Shown: piece by piece, positions 17,575-27,232 of the stretch | Position numbering within the stretch: position 1 is the stretch's first letter | Layout of the letters: each line of letters begins with the position of its first letter | Origin: Allobosea sp. | GTDB taxonomy: Bacteria > Pseudomonadota > Alphaproteobacteria > Rhizobiales > Kaistiaceae | Reading direction: 5' to 3' | Length of the DNA stretch: 64,000 nt | Assembly: GCA_017307955.1 (NCBI GenBank) | Contig: JAFKFV010000008.1 | Coordinates: 1 to 64,000 of the forward strand | Position numbers and translations under genes: made by a program | The notes under the pieces: generated by a model | Databases searched by the model: none | Told to the model about the DNA's origin: nothing | The model's input: only the letters and a program-made list of their open reading frames with translations

Positions 17575-17687
17575 GGCGTTTCCTTCTCCAGAGGCGTGTC
17601 TTGTTCTCACTCCGGCGGCGTCTTCAGCGCCGCTCGGGTCTTGACCGGTTCTGTCGGCTTCTGGCGTCTCCTTTCTCGTGAAGCCTC

Positions 17688-18755
17688 TCAGCGTGTCGCG
17701 CGAACGGGCACCGGCCCGGTCGAATCGCGAATGACGAGGGTCGGCGCCAGCGTCACGGTGCGCGGCGCGATGTCGGGATCCTCGATGGAGGCGAGGGCGA
17801 GCTGGAAGGCGGTGAGGCCGAGCTCGGCCATGGGCTGCGCCACCGAGGTGAGCCGCGGCGTGAGCTGGCCCGCGATCGTGTCGTCGAACCCAACGAGCGA
17901 GAGATCATCCGGCACGCGCAGATGCGCCTCGTAGGCGGCGCGCAGAATGCCGCCGGCCAGCACGTCGCAGCCGGCAATGATCGCGGTCGGCCGGTCCTTC
18001 AGCGCGAAGAGCGCCTTGGCATGGCCGTAGCCCTCGACATCCGAGCCATCCTCGAGCCGCACATATTCGCCGAGCCGGACGAGATCCGGATCGATGGCGA
18101 TGCCAGCCCGGCGCAGCGCGTCGAGATAGGTGTGCAGCCGGTCCTCCTCCAGCGAGCGTGCGCGCACGCCCGGATGCGGGAAGAGGGCCGGATCACCGCC
18201 GATGAAAGCGATGCGGCGATGGCCGAGTTGGAGGAGATGGGCCATCGCCGCTTCGATGCCGGCGACATTGTCGACGAGCACCGCATGGGTGTCGGGTGTC
18301 CGCTGCCGCTCGATCTGCACCACCGGCATCTCGGCGGCGCGCAGCATCGCGATGCTCGCGGCATCGACCGGATAGGTGAAGATCACGGCATCGACCTGGC
18401 GCTCGATGAAGCGCTCGACGCCGAAGCGCTCCTGCTCGCTGTTCTTGTTGTGGTTGAACAGGAAGGTCTTGTAGCCATTGGAGAGCGCCTCGCGCTCCAC
18501 GGCCCGCGCCACATGGGCGAAGAAGGGATTGCTGGTGATCTCGATCAGCAGATGGCCGATGGTCAGGCTGCGCTGGGTCCTCAGACCGCGCGCCATGACA
18601 TTCGGGCGGTAGCCGACCGACTTCACCGCCGCCTCGACGCGCTGGCGCGTCTCCTCGCCGACATAGCCGCTCGCCGACAGGACGCGCGCCACCGTGGCCT
18701 TCGAGACCCCGGCTTCGCGGGCGACATCCATGAGCGTGGCGGAGCGCAGTTTCAT
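17688..18755 (-). CDS. LacI-family transcriptional regulator
   Basis: 355 aa from the ATG at 18755; a longer GTG start at 18782 would lie inside the operator and is unlikely. The helix-turn-helix is ATLMDVAREAGVSKATVARV followed by the hinge helix near residue 50 (NVMARGLRTQRS). A periplasmic-binding-protein-like sensor domain follows (about 60-340). It heads the operon of binding protein, two permeases and Gfo/Idh/MocA dehydrogenase and most likely represses it until the imported sugar appears. Two near-identical palindromes overlap its own promoter, a clear sign of autoregulation. Confidence 0.93.
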   Translation of the reverse strand: MKLRSATLMDVAREAGVSKATVARVLSASGYVGEETRQRVEAAVKSVGYRPNVMARGLRTQRSLTIGHLLIEITSNPFFAHVARAVEREALSNGYKTFLFNHNKNSEQERFGVERFIERQVDAVIFTYPVDAASIAMLRAAEMPVVQIERQRTPDTHAVLVDNVAGIEAAMAHLLQLGHRRIAFIGGDPALFPHPGVRARSLEEDRLHTYLDALRRAGIAIDPDLVRLGEYVRLEDGSDVEGYGHAKALFALKDRPTAIIAGCDVLAGGILRAAYEAHLRVPDDLSLVGFDDTIAGQLTPRLTSVAQPMAELGLTAFQLALASIEDPDIAPRTVTLAPTLVIRDSTGPVPVRATR

Positions 18756-18765
18756 CACCAACCTG

Positions 18766-18783
18766 TGTGAGATCGTTCTCACA
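18766..18783. promoter_or_regulatory. LacI-type operator O1
   Basis: TGAGATCGTTCTCA (18768-18781) extends to an 18-bp palindrome with the central CG typical of LacI-family sites. It lies just downstream of the predicted -10 box, about 13 bp before the LacI ATG. Confidence 0.75.
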
Positions 18784-18785
18784 GC

Positions 18786-18814
18786 ACTATGAGAACGATC
18801 TCACACCCTGACAA
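18786..18814 (-). promoter_or_regulatory. Sigma-70-type promoter of the LacI operon
   Basis: On the minus strand TTGTCA (18809-18814) and CATAGT (18786-18791) are separated by exactly 17 bp. The spacer contains operator O2, and O1 covers the expected start site. Confidence 0.6.
18790..18803. promoter_or_regulatory. LacI-type operator O2
   Basis: TGAGAACGATCTCA is the exact reverse complement of the O1 core. Its centre is 22 bp from that of O1, two helical turns, so two dimers could bind on the same DNA face. Confidence 0.75.
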
Positions 18815-18913
18815 GACGCATTCGTCGCTGCACCGCAACAGACGGGTGGCCGCCGCTCGCGGGCAATCAAGTCCGCGCGAGGCCGCTTCGCGTCCCCTTG
18901 AAGCCAGGCGGAA

Positions 18914-20068
18914 GTGACGCATGTGGCGTGGATGACCCGATCCATGCTTTCCCGAGCCCTCGCAGCCGCCCTGCTCGCCACAGCGCTCGCGGCGCCCGCC
19001 ACCGCTGCCTCCGTCAATGCAGGCGGCCGTCCCGCCAGCGCGCCGTCTTTCACCGCGACCGAGATCGCGAGCTTCGATACGCCCTGGGCGATCGCCTTCC
19101 TGCCCGACGGCCGGATGCTGGTGACCGAGAAGGGCGGAGCGCTGTTCGTCGTGAACCGCGACGGCCACAAGACGCCCGTGGATGGCGTGCCGGACGTGCA
19201 GGCGGGCGGCCAGAACGGCTTTCTCGACGTGGCTGCCGCGCCGGACTATCGCAGCAGCCGCCTCGTCTATTTCACCTATGTCGAACCGGGCGACGGCGGT
19301 GCGCTGGCGCTCGCCCGTGCGAAGCTGACGGTCGCCGGAACGCGCGGGATGCTCGAAGGCGTCGAGGTGATCTGGCGCCAGACGCCGCGCGGCGGCGGCG
19401 GCCAGCCGGGCGGCATCATCGCCTTTGCTCCGGACGGCCAGCATCTCTTTCTGACGGTCGGCGATCGCATGCGGCCGGCGAGCGCGCAGGATCCGGACGC
19501 GGCGCGGGGCAAGGTGCTGCGCCTGGCGCTGGACGGCGCCACGCCGGCGGATAATCCGCAAGCCTCGGCCGGCGGCGTCCGCGGCGAGACCTGGTCGACC
19601 GGCCACCGCAACCCTTACGGCCTCGCCTTCGATGCGAAGGGTCAGCTCTGGCTCAACGAAATGGGCCCGCGGGGAGGCGACGAACTCAACCTCATCGAAG
19701 CCGGCAACAACTATGGCTGGCCTGAGGTCTCGAATGGCGACAACTACAATGGCACGCCGATTCCGCGCCATGCGACGCGGCCGGGATTCGCGGCGCCGGC
19801 GGTCTACTGGACGCCGGTGATCGCGCCTGCCGGGCTCGCCTTCTATGACGCCGGGCTGTTTCCCTCGTGGCGCGGCTCGGCGCTGATCGGCGGTCTCGCC
19901 GCCACTGCGCTGGTGCGCGTCACCTTTGACGGTAAGGGCAATGCTGACGAGGCGGAACGCTTCGACATGGGCGCGCGCATCCGCGACGTGGCGGTCGGGC
20001 CCGACGGCGCCGTCTATGTGATCGAGGACGATGCGCCGGGGCGCCTCTTGCGTCTCACGCCGCGATGA
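18914..20068 (+). CDS. PQQ-dependent periplasmic aldose sugar dehydrogenase
   Basis: 384 aa if the GTG at 18914 is used; ATGs at 18932 and 18944 are alternatives that keep the signal peptide. A signal sequence (LSRALAAALLATALAAPATA) directs it to the periplasm. It is a soluble-glucose/sorbosone-dehydrogenase-type six-bladed propeller: FDTPWAIAFLPDGRMLVTEK opens blade 1, and STGHRNPYGLAFD, EMGPRGGDELN and NNYGWPEVSNGDNY are the cofactor-region motifs. It oxidises aldoses to lactones with PQQ. It is divergent from the LacI operon and its promoter may share the LacI operators. Confidence 0.9.
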   Translation: MTHVAWMTRSMLSRALAAALLATALAAPATAASVNAGGRPASAPSFTATEIASFDTPWAIAFLPDGRMLVTEKGGALFVVNRDGHKTPVDGVPDVQAGGQNGFLDVAAAPDYRSSRLVYFTYVEPGDGGALALARAKLTVAGTRGMLEGVEVIWRQTPRGGGGQPGGIIAFAPDGQHLFLTVGDRMRPASAQDPDAARGKVLRLALDGATPADNPQASAGGVRGETWSTGHRNPYGLAFDAKGQLWLNEMGPRGGDELNLIEAGNNYGWPEVSNGDNYNGTPIPRHATRPGFAAPAVYWTPVIAPAGLAFYDAGLFPSWRGSALIGGLAATALVRVTFDGKGNADEAERFDMGARIRDVAVGPDGAVYVIEDDAPGRLLRLTPR

Positions 20069-20111
20069 GCCTCCCTTGTGATTCCATCGCACGCGACCTA
20101 TTTACGGGACC

Positions 20112-20591
20112 ATGAGCGAGCCTGACGGATCCAAGCGTGACGGGACGGGCGGCGACGCGCCACAGATGGCGCTCGGCTCGTTCATCTGCTTCGCGCTCTA
20201 TTCCGCCAGCCATGCCTTCAGCCGGCTCTACCGGCCGCTGCTCGACCCCCTCGGTCTCACCTATCCGCAGTTCCTTGCCATGGTGGCGCTGTGGGAGAAG
20301 GACGACCAGACGGTGGGTGAACTCGGCGCGCGGCTTCTGCTCGAATCGAACACGCTGACCCCGCTCCTGAAGCGGCTCGAAAGCCTCGGTCATGTCGTCC
20401 GCCGCCGCGATACCGATGACGAGCGGCAGGTCCGCATCCGCCTGACCGACAGCGGCCGGGCGCTCGAAGCCGAAGCGCGCGAGGTGCCCCGCTGCATCGG
20501 CGATGCGCTCGGCATGACGGCCGAAGAGGCCGAGGCGTTGACGGCGTCGGTCACGGCCTTGCGCCGCCGGCTCGAGGCAGCGGCCGGCTGA
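20112..20591 (+). CDS. MarR-family, OhrR-like redox-sensing regulator
   Basis: 159 aa. The N-terminal helix SFICFALYSASHAFSRLYRP carries Cys26 in the FCFALYS-type context of the peroxide-sensing cysteine of OhrR. The winged helix follows (TVGELGARLLLESNTLTPLL, then RRRDTDDERQVRIRLTD). OhrR proteins release DNA when this cysteine is oxidised by organic peroxides or hypochlorite. Here the next gene is msrB rather than ohr, which suggests that it controls repair of oxidised methionine. Family call strong; target inferred from adjacency. Confidence 0.88.
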   Translation: MSEPDGSKRDGTGGDAPQMALGSFICFALYSASHAFSRLYRPLLDPLGLTYPQFLAMVALWEKDDQTVGELGARLLLESNTLTPLLKRLESLGHVVRRRDTDDERQVRIRLTDSGRALEAEAREVPRCIGDALGMTAEEAEALTASVTALRRRLEAAAG

Positions 20592-20601
20592 TCCCTGTTT
20601 C

Positions 20602-20622
20602 CGGCGCGCACTCCGCGCGCCG
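20602..20622. terminator. Hairpin between the MarR gene and msrB
   Basis: Eight-bp perfect stem (20602-20609 with 20615-20622) around a 5-nt loop. It may partly terminate the regulator transcript or lie in the msrB leader. The U-tract is poor. Confidence 0.45.
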
Positions 20623-20653
20623 ATTCTCCTGCCTTTCCGACGAGGAGGTGACC

Positions 20654-21055
20654 ATGCTCGACAGACATTTTCCGGTGACGCATAGCGACGAGGAGTGGCG
20701 CAGCCTGCTGACGCCCGAGCAGTATCGCGTGATGCGCCGCCACGGCACGGAGTATCCAGGCAGTTGCGCGCTGCTGCATGAGAAGCGCGCCGGCACCTTC
20801 ACCTGCGCCGGCTGCGGCCAGCCGCTCTTCGCCTCGGGCGGCAAGTTCGAGAGCGGCACCGGCTGGCCGAGCTTCAACGACCCGATCGAAGGCGCCGTCG
20901 AGACCGACACCGACCACAGCCATGGCATGGTGCGGACCGAGGTCCACTGCGCCCGCTGCGGCAGCCATCTCGGCCATGTCTTCGACGACGGGCCGGCGCC
21001 GACCTATCTGCGCTATTGCATCAATGGCGTGGCGATGAACTTCGAGCCGGCCTGA
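20654..21055 (+). CDS. msrB: Peptide-methionine (R)-S-oxide reductase
   Basis: 133 aa. The ATG at 20654 follows a strong GAGGAGG site by 5 nt. Two CxxC pairs bind zinc (Cys51/Cys54 and Cys99/Cys102). The catalytic Cys122 is in LRYCINGVAMNF. SGTGWPSF and SHLGHVFDDGP are the family active-site loops. It reduces methionine-R-sulfoxide in proteins using thioredoxin. It follows the OhrR-like regulator and converges on the NUDIX gene with only 2 nt between stops. Confidence 0.96.
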   Translation: MLDRHFPVTHSDEEWRSLLTPEQYRVMRRHGTEYPGSCALLHEKRAGTFTCAGCGQPLFASGGKFESGTGWPSFNDPIEGAVETDTDHSHGMVRTEVHCARCGSHLGHVFDDGPAPTYLRYCINGVAMNFEPA

Positions 21056-21057
21056 CT

Positions 21058-21456
21058 TCAGGCCTTCGGCGTCGCGAGCGGCAGGATATGCCGCCGCGAC
21101 AGCTCGGCCAGCGGTCGATAGGGAGCCGCCGGGTCGACCAGTGCGATCTCGGCGATCTCCGCGCCGGGCCAGGCGTCTCCGGCATAGGGGACGCGGAAGA
21201 CATCGGCCTCGACGGTGAAGCCCGGTTCGTTGGCGGCCGGCGCCACAAAGCGGCCGAGCGGCTCCAGGCTCTCCGGCGCAACGGCGAGGCCGAGTTCCTC
21301 GGCAAGCTCGCGGGCGAGCGCTGCCACCGCGCTTTCGCCGGGCTCGATCTTACCGCCCGGCTGCATGAACACCGCCGCGCCCTGCTTGCGCACGACCAGC
21401 GCCAAGCCATCGGCATCGACGAGCAGCCCCGCCGCGATCCGAATCACCTTCTCCAC
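21058..21456 (-). CDS. NUDIX hydrolase
   Basis: 132 aa from the GTG at 21456 with an AAGGGAG ribosome site. The Nudix box GGKIEPGESAVAALARELAE-EL matches GX5EX7REUXEEXGU in full. The flanking sheet VIRIAAGLLVDADGLALVVRK is typical of MutT-like pyrophosphatases. It hydrolyses a nucleoside diphosphate-linked substrate that cannot be specified. It is divergent from the RND operon and convergent with msrB, whose oxidative-damage role would fit a MutT-like function. Confidence 0.9.
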   Translation of the reverse strand: MEKVIRIAAGLLVDADGLALVVRKQGAAVFMQPGGKIEPGESAVAALARELAEELGLAVAPESLEPLGRFVAPAANEPGFTVEADVFRVPYAGDAWPGAEIAEIALVDPAAPYRPLAELSRRHILPLATPKA

Positions 21457-21597
21457 GACACGCTCCCTTCCTGACAGGCGCGAGCCTAGCCGCCCGCCGC
21501 TGATCGAGCGAGGCTTCCAACGCCGTCGCGCTTCCGGCACAATGGGCGCCACGCGGGGGCCTCTCCCGCGGCATGGAAAGCAGTCGGGGGATTGGCG

Positions 21598-22764
21598 ATG
21601 ACGAAGGGCGGTCGAAACCTCGCGACGGGGGCGGCGCGTCATGCGCCGTGGTTCGGCGCGGCGATGATGGCGGCGGCTTTCCTCTTCGCTCCGCCACCCG
21701 CGGCCTTTGCCCAGACCGCGCCCGACGCGGCGCAGCCGGTTCGCGTCGGCACCGTCGCCGCGGAACTGAAGCCGATCAATCCGGCCAAGGAATTCGTCGG
21801 CCGCATCGAGGCGAAGGAACGCGTCGAGATCCGCGCCCGCGTCACCGGCTATCTGCAGGATGTCCTCTTCAAGGACGGACAGATCGTGAAGGAGGGCGAC
21901 CTCCTCTACCGGATCGAGCGCGAGCCCTTCGAGGCTGCCCTGTCGCAAGCCGAGGGAACGCTCGACAAGGCGCGCGGCCAGGCCGCCTTTGCGGATGCGC
22001 AGCTCGCCCGAGCCGATGAACTCCTGAAATCGCAGACCGGCACGCAGGCGACGCGCGACCAGCGTCTCTCAGAGCAGCTCACCGCGAAGGGCGACGTGGT
22101 CATCGCGGAGTCCAATGTCGAGAACGCCCGGATCAATCTCGGCTATACGGAGATACGATCGCCGATCGCCGGGCTGATCGGCCGCACCAGCGTCACCCGC
22201 GGCAATGTCGTCGGGCCGAACAGCGGCGTTCTGACGACGATCGTCAGCCAGGATCCCATGTATGTGACGATCCCCGTCAGCCAGCGCGAATTCCTCGCGC
22301 TGCAGGAGGAAGACCGCGCCCGCGGCAGCGACGTTCTGGAGGCAATCATCCGCTTCTCGGACGGCTCGCTCTACGACCAGACGGGCAAGATCGACTTCAT
22401 CGGCGTCACCGTCGACCGCGCCACCGACAGCGTGACCGTGCGCGCCGTGGTGCCCAATCCCAAGGGCCGGCTGATCGACGGCCAGCTCGTCAATGTCTCG
22501 CTGCAGCTGGAGGCGCCGGTCGAGAAGATCGTCATCCCGCAGGCGGCGCTCATCGCCGATCAGAAGGGCGTCTATGTCTTCGTCGTCGAGGACGGCAAGG
22601 CGGCGGTCCGTCGCCTGACGCTCGGCAGCGATACCGGGACCGGCGTGACGGTCGAAAGCGGGCTTTCGCCGGGCGATCAGGTGGTTGTCGAGGGCATGAC
22701 GACGCTGCGTCCCGGCACGCCGGTCACGCCCTACCCGGCAGCAGCGCTGACGGGCGCGGGCTGA
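21598..22764 (+). CDS. RND efflux periplasmic adaptor (membrane fusion protein)
   Basis: 388 aa from the ATG at 21598, preceded by GGGGG. A signal peptide ends near [10 protein letters not shown]; there is no lipobox cysteine. The order is beta-barrel, lipoyl half ([20 protein letters not shown]), coiled-coil hairpin (about 100-160), lipoyl half ([20 protein letters not shown]) and membrane-proximal domain, as in MexA/AcrA. It bridges the RND pump at 22769 to an outer-membrane channel. Only 4 nt separate the two genes. No outer-membrane factor or TetR regulator is adjacent. Confidence 0.95.
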   Translation: MTKGGRNLATGAARHAPWFGAAMMAAAFLFAPPPAAFAQTAPDAAQPVRVGTVAAELKPINPAKEFVGRIEAKERVEIRARVTGYLQDVLFKDGQIVKEGDLLYRIEREPFEAALSQAEGTLDKARGQAAFADAQLARADELLKSQTGTQATRDQRLSEQLTAKGDVVIAESNVENARINLGYTEIRSPIAGLIGRTSVTRGNVVGPNSGVLTTIVSQDPMYVTIPVSQREFLALQEEDRARGSDVLEAIIRFSDGSLYDQTGKIDFIGVTVDRATDSVTVRAVVPNPKGRLIDGQLVNVSLQLEAPVEKIVIPQAALIADQKGVYVFVVEDGKAAVRRLTLGSDTGTGVTVESGLSPGDQVVVEGMTTLRPGTPVTPYPAAALTGAG

Positions 22765-22768
22765 CACC

Positions 22769-25700
22769 ATGATCTCCTCGCTCTTCGTCGACCGGCCGCG
22801 TTTCGCCATCGTCATCGCGCTGATCACCGTCGTCGCCGGCGCCTTGTCGCTGTTCGCGATCCCGGTCGCGCAATATCCCGACATCGTGCCGCCGCAGGTC
22901 TCGGTGACGACCTTCTATCCCGGCGCCTCGGCGTCGGTCGTCGAGTCGACGGTCGCCCAGCCGCTCGAAAGCCAGATCGTCGGCGTCGACAAGGCGATCT
23001 ACATGAAGAGCGTCTCGGGCAATGACGGCAGCTATACGCTGACCGTCTCGTTCGAGCTCGGCACCGATCCCGACATCAACGCGGTCAACGTCAACAACCG
23101 CGTGCAGGTGGCATTGTCCAAGCTGCCGCAAGACGTTCAGAAGCAGGGCGTCACGGTCAAGAAGCAGTCCTCGGCGCTGCTCGGCGTCATTGCGCTGACC
23201 TCGCCGAAGGGCACCAATGACGAGCTCTTCATCTCCAACTACGCGACGATCAATCTCGTCGACGATATCCGTGCCACACCCGGCGTCGGCGATGCCCGCC
23301 TGTTCGGCCCGCAGGACTATGCGATGCGGGCCTGGATCCAGACCGACCGGCTGACCGGCCTCGGCCTCACCACCGCCGATGTCGTCAACGCCATCCGCAG
23401 CCAGAACGTTCAGGCGGCGGTCGGCCGGATCGGCGCGAGGCCGGTGTCCGACGACCAGCAGCTGCAGCTCAACATCCAGACCAAGGGCCGGCTCACCTCG
23501 GTCGACGACTTCAACAAGATCGCCATCCGCACCAATTCCGACGGCTCGGTGCTGCGCCTGTCCGACGTCGCCCGCGTCGAGCTCGGCGCCGCCAATCTCG
23601 ACCGTTCGACCCGCCTCAACGGCCAGCCGGCGACACTGATCGGCATCTATCAGGCGCCGGGCGCCAATGCCTTGTCGACGCTCGCCGAGGTCGAGGCGAA
23701 GCTCACCGAGGCGCAGAAGAACTTCCCTGACGACCTCATCTGGAAGGTCACCTACGACCCGACCACCTTCGTCAGCGCCACTATCGAGGTGGTCGAGCAC
23801 ACGCTTGTCGAGGCCTTCATCCTCGTCGTCCTCGTCGTATTCCTGTTCCTCGGCAATCTGCGCGCCACGCTGATTCCGATGCTCGCCGTGCCGGTCAGCC
23901 TCATCGGCACATTCATCGTGCTGAACGCCGTCGGCTATTCGGCGAACACCGTCTCGCTGCTCGCCCTCATCCTGGCGATCGGCATCGTGGTCGACGATGC
24001 GATCGTCGTCGTCGAGGCGGTCGAGGCCAAGATGGCCGAGAAGCCGGAGCTCTCGCCGGCCGACGCCACCAAGGAGGCGATGCGCGAGATCACGGCGCCG
24101 ATCATCGGCATCACGCTGGTGCTGCTCTCGGTCTTCGTGCCGGTCGCTTTCCTCGGCGGCATCACGGGCGAGCTCTTCCGCCAGTTCGCCGTCACCGTCG
24201 CGGTGTCGATGTTCCTTTCGGCCATCAATGCGCTGACCCTGTCTCCGGCGCTGTGCGCGATCCTGCTGAAGCCGCATCACGGGCCGCGCCGCGGTCCGAT
24301 CGGCGCCGTCATGCGCGGCATCGACCATGTCCGCGACGCCTATGGCGCAGTGGTCGCCAAGCTGGTGCGCATCGCGATCATGGGTCTCGTGATGGTCGCG
24401 GCCTCGCTCGCCGGCATCTATGGCCTCGCAAAGATCACGCCGACCGGCTTCCTGCCGGAGGAGGATCAGGGCGCGTTCTTCATCCTCGTCCAGACGCCCG
24501 ATGGCGCCTCGATCGGGCGCACCGACGCGGTCGTCTCGCAGGTCGAGGCGATCCTGAAAGAGGAGCCGACGATCGCCGACTATTCCTCGATCATCGGCCT
24601 CAACTTCGTCGACAGCTATTCCCAGCCCAACGCCGCCTTCGTGATCGTCTCGCTGAAGCCGTTCGACGAGCGGACGGCGCCGTCGGAATCGGCAGCCGCG
24701 ATCATGGCGCGGCTGACGCCGAAGCTCGCCACCGTCACGGGCGGCCGGGCGCTTCCCCTGGCGCCGCCGCCGATCATCGGCCTCGGCACCGGCGGCGGCT
24801 TCACCTATGTGCTGCGCGCCCTCTCCAACAACGATCCCGCCGCGCTGGCGCAGGTGCTGCGCGGCCTTCTCGTCGCCGCCAACCAGGATCCGCAGCTGAC
24901 GCGCGTGTTCTCGTCCTTCTCGGCCTCCACCCCGTCGATCTTCCTCGATATCGACCGCGACAAGGCGCAGATTCTCGGTGTCGACATCTCCGACATCTTC
25001 GCCGCGCTGCAGACCTCGCTCGGCGGCGCCTATGTCAACGACATGAACCTGTTCGGGCGCACCTGGCAGGTCCAGGTTCAGGCCGAGGCCTCCGACCGCA
25101 AGTCGATCGACGACATCAGCCGCATCAATGTGCGCAGCAAGACGGGCGAGATGATCGCGCTTCGGAGCCTCGTCGAGACGCGCATCGTGCTCGGGCCGCA
25201 GGCGCTGATCCGCTACAACAACAAGCTGGCGGTCACCGTGCAGGGCAGTCCGGCGCCGGGCGTCTCGTCAGGGCAGGCGCTGGCCGCGATGCAGAACGTG
25301 GCGGCGGCCTCGCTCCCGCCCGGCTATGGCGGCGAGTGGACCGACATTTCGTTCCAGGAGAAGCGCTCCGAGGGTCAGACGCCGGTCATTCTCGGCTTCG
25401 CGGTGCTGTTCGCCTTCCTGTTCCTCGTCGCCCTCTATGAGAGCTGGACGATCCCGGTGCCGGTGCTGCTCTCGGTGACGGTCGGCCTGCTCGGCGCCTT
25501 CGTCGCACTCGTGCTCGGGCATCTCACGCTCGACCTCTATGCGCAGATCGGCCTTATCGTCCTCATCGGCCTCGCCGCCAAGAATGGCATCCTGATCGTC
25601 GAATTCGCCAAGGAACGGCGCGAGCGCGGCATGCCGTTGCTGGAGGCGGCGGTCGAGGGCGCGCGGCTGCGCTTCCGCCCGGTGATGATGACGTCCTTCG

Positions 25701-25939
25701 CCTTCATTCTCGGCCTCACGCCGCTGGTCTTCGGCAGCGGCGCGGCGATGCTGGCGCGGCGCAACGTCTCCTCGCCGGTGTTCGGCGGCATGCTCGCCGC
25801 ATCGATCCTCGGCATCTTCGCCATCCCCGCGCTTTATGTGACCTTCCAGGCCCTGCGCGAGAAGGTGAAGGGAACCGGTAGGAAAGGTGACAAGACAGGC
25901 GGCACGCCGGGCGGCAGCGCGGCGCCGGAGGCGCACTGA
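22769..25939 (+). CDS. RND multidrug efflux transporter, HAE1 (AcrB/MexB) family
   Basis: 1056 aa, full length. Twelve membrane helices and two large periplasmic loops are expected. The proton-relay residues are present: Asp409 and Asp410 in [12 protein letters not shown] and Lys938 in [12 protein letters not shown]. The N-terminus [20 protein letters not shown] and the pore-domain segment [20 protein letters not shown] are family hallmarks. It exports hydrophobic drugs or metabolites with the adaptor immediately upstream. The hydrophilic tail is lysine- and glycine-rich. Substrates cannot be predicted. Confidence 0.96.
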   Translation: MISSLFVDRPRFAIVIALITVVAGALSLFAIPVAQYPDIVPPQVSVTTFYPGASASVVESTVAQPLESQIVGVDKAIYMKSVSGNDGSYTLTVSFELGTDPDINAVNVNNRVQVALSKLPQDVQKQGVTVKKQSSALLGVIALTSPKGTNDELFISNYATINLVDDIRATPGVGDARLFGPQDYAMRAWIQTDRLTGLGLTTADVVNAIRSQNVQAAVGRIGARPVSDDQQLQLNIQTKGRLTSVDDFNKIAIRTNSDGSVLRLSDVARVELGAANLDRSTRLNGQPATLIGIYQAPGANALSTLAEVEAKLTEAQKNFPDDLIWKVTYDPTTFVSATIEVVEHTLVEAFILVVLVVFLFLGNLRATLIPMLAVPVSLIGTFIVLNAVGYSANTVSLLALILAIGIVVDDAIVVVEAVEAKMAEKPELSPADATKEAMREITAPIIGITLVLLSVFVPVAFLGGITGELFRQFAVTVAVSMFLSAINALTLSPALCAILLKPHHGPRRGPIGAVMRGIDHVRDAYGAVVAKLVRIAIMGLVMVAASLAGIYGLAKITPTGFLPEEDQGAFFILVQTPDGASIGRTDAVVSQVEAILKEEPTIADYSSIIGLNFVDSYSQPNAAFVIVSLKPFDERTAPSESAAAIMARLTPKLATVTGGRALPLAPPPIIGLGTGGGFTYVLRALSNNDPAALAQVLRGLLVAANQDPQLTRVFSSFSASTPSIFLDIDRDKAQILGVDISDIFAALQTSLGGAYVNDMNLFGRTWQVQVQAEASDRKSIDDISRINVRSKTGEMIALRSLVETRIVLGPQALIRYNNKLAVTVQGSPAPGVSSGQALAAMQNVAAASLPPGYGGEWTDISFQEKRSEGQTPVILGFAVLFAFLFLVALYESWTIPVPVLLSVTVGLLGAFVALVLGHLTLDLYAQIGLIVLIGLAAKNGILIVEFAKERRERGMPLLEAAVEGARLRFRPVMMTSFAFILGLTPLVFGSGAAMLARRNVSSPVFGGMLAASILGIFAIPALYVTFQALREKVKGTGRKGDKTGGTPGGSAAPEAH

Positions 25940-25958
25940 ACGGCGGCCGTCGCGGGCA

Positions 25959-26654
25959 TCAGCCCCGCGGGAGCGCCAGCCAAAGTTCGAGGAAGCGGTC
26001 GAGGAAAGCCGAGCTCTCGGCGTCGTAGAGCGCGCGCCCTTCGAGATGGGCGTGGCGCCCCTGCGCGCCCGGCAGGGTGAAGCGCTCGGCGCCGCGCGTC
26101 GTCCAGCGGTTCATCATCAGGAGCGTCAGCTCGATATGGAACTGCAGGCCGAAAGCGGTCGGCCCGTAGCGGAAGGCCTGGTTCTCGAAGAGATCGCCGG
26201 TCGCGAGCAGCTCGGCTCCCGCCGGCAGGTCGAAGCCCTCGCGGTGCCACTGATAGACCTTGCTCGGCCAGGGCAGCAGAGCTTCACCCTCGTCCGTCGG
26301 CTTCAACGGGTAGTAGCCGATCTCGACCAGCCCGTCGCCGCGCTGGCCGACCGGCGAGCCGAGATGGCGGGCGAGCATCTGCGCGCCGAGACAGATGCCG
26401 AGGAAGGGCGCCTTCTCGGCGAGCGGCACCGCCAGCCAGTCGATCTCGCGGCGTACATAGTCCTCGTCGTCATTGGCACTCATCGGGCCGCCGAAGACGA
26501 TCGCCCCGGCATGATCCGCCAGCGTCTCGGGCAGCGGATCGCCGAAGCGCGGCCGGCGGATGTCGAGCGGGTGGCCGCGCTCGGCGAGGCGCAGCCCGAC
26601 GCGGCCGGGTGTCGAATGTTCCTGGTGGAGGACGATCAGGACGGGGGGTTTCAT
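25959..26654 (-). CDS. Class-I glutamine amidotransferase domain protein
   Basis: 231 aa made of one GATase1 domain. The nucleophile elbow FLGICLGAQML contains Cys88. The catalytic His173 and Glu175 are in LQFHIELT. FGGPMSANDD forms the oxyanion region. No synthetase domain is fused or adjacent, so it belongs to the stand-alone YfeJ-like group, whose acceptor is unknown; gamma-glutamyl hydrolysis of a small molecule is also possible. It converges on the RND pump gene. Confidence 0.85.
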   Translation of the reverse strand: MKPPVLIVLHQEHSTPGRVGLRLAERGHPLDIRRPRFGDPLPETLADHAGAIVFGGPMSANDDEDYVRREIDWLAVPLAEKAPFLGICLGAQMLARHLGSPVGQRGDGLVEIGYYPLKPTDEGEALLPWPSKVYQWHREGFDLPAGAELLATGDLFENQAFRYGPTAFGLQFHIELTLLMMNRWTTRGAERFTLPGAQGRHAHLEGRALYDAESSAFLDRFLELWLALPRG

Positions 26655-26764
26655 CGCGCCGCACGAAAGCGCCGCGCTTTGGCGGCTGTTCGCAAAAGGC
26701 TATCGGAAGCGGCGCGGCGCGACCAGTTCAAGATGGTCGCATCACCGTGCCGAAAAAGGCGGCG

Positions 26765-27232
26765 TCAGGCCGAGGCGAGGCCGCCGTCGCGCGCGGCGCG
26801 CTTCAGCTGCAGGCGGACATTGCTCGGCACGGCGAGCAACTCGGCGACGCGCCAGATCGTGTTGTCCTCGAATTCGTGCAGCGTGCCGTCCTGGAAGACG
26901 AGGTCCCACATCATGGCGATGATCGCCGCGCGGTCGTCCTCGGAGAGCCGGTCCTTCAGCACCTGCGTGAAGCGGAAGAGATCGACGGCTTCCTGATCGG
27001 CAGCCTGCGCCTCCTCGATCAGCGTCTCCGTCTCCTCGGCGCCGAGACCGTAGCGGCTCATCAGGAGATCATGCAGCCGCTCGCGCTCGGACGGCGAAAC
27101 GGTCCCGTCGATGGCGATCACATGATAGAGCAGCGCCGCCGAGGCGAGGCGCGTGTCGTCGGCGCCGAAATGGCGGGCTTCACCGGTCTCGCCGGTCAGT
27201 TCGGACAGGAAGCTCTTCAGCGCCTTCAGCAT
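26765..27232 (-). CDS. TerB-family (tellurite-resistance-like) protein
   Basis: 155 aa from the ATG at 27232 (MLKALKSFLSEL). The all-helical fold has two pseudo-repeats with acidic motifs: IAIDGTVSPSERERL and VFQDGTLHEFEDNTI, which match the TerB metal-binding signature. TerB proteins are linked to stress and membrane functions; a direct tellurite role is not implied here. A rho-independent terminator sits only 19-49 nt upstream of the start codon, so expression may depend on read-through. No other ter genes are nearby. Confidence 0.82.
   Translation of the reverse strand: MLKALKSFLSELTGETGEARHFGADDTRLASAALLYHVIAIDGTVSPSERERLHDLLMSRYGLGAEETETLIEEAQAADQEAVDLFRFTQVLKDRLSEDDRAAIIAMMWDLVFQDGTLHEFEDNTIWRVAELLAVPSNVRLQLKRAARDGGLASA

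Noticed and set aside
17601..17611. Third LacI operator upstream of the binding-protein gene
   Set aside because: TTGTTCTCAC matches the right half of the operator but the left arm is absent, so only a half-site is present.
22724..24328. 534-codon minus-strand frame in the RND gene
   Set aside because: Shadow frame of the pump gene, rich in Asp, Arg and His as expected for complement of GC-rich codons.
26765..27232. Tellurite-resistance operon
   Set aside because: Only a TerB-fold protein is present; no terA, terC, terD or terE-like genes lie nearby.
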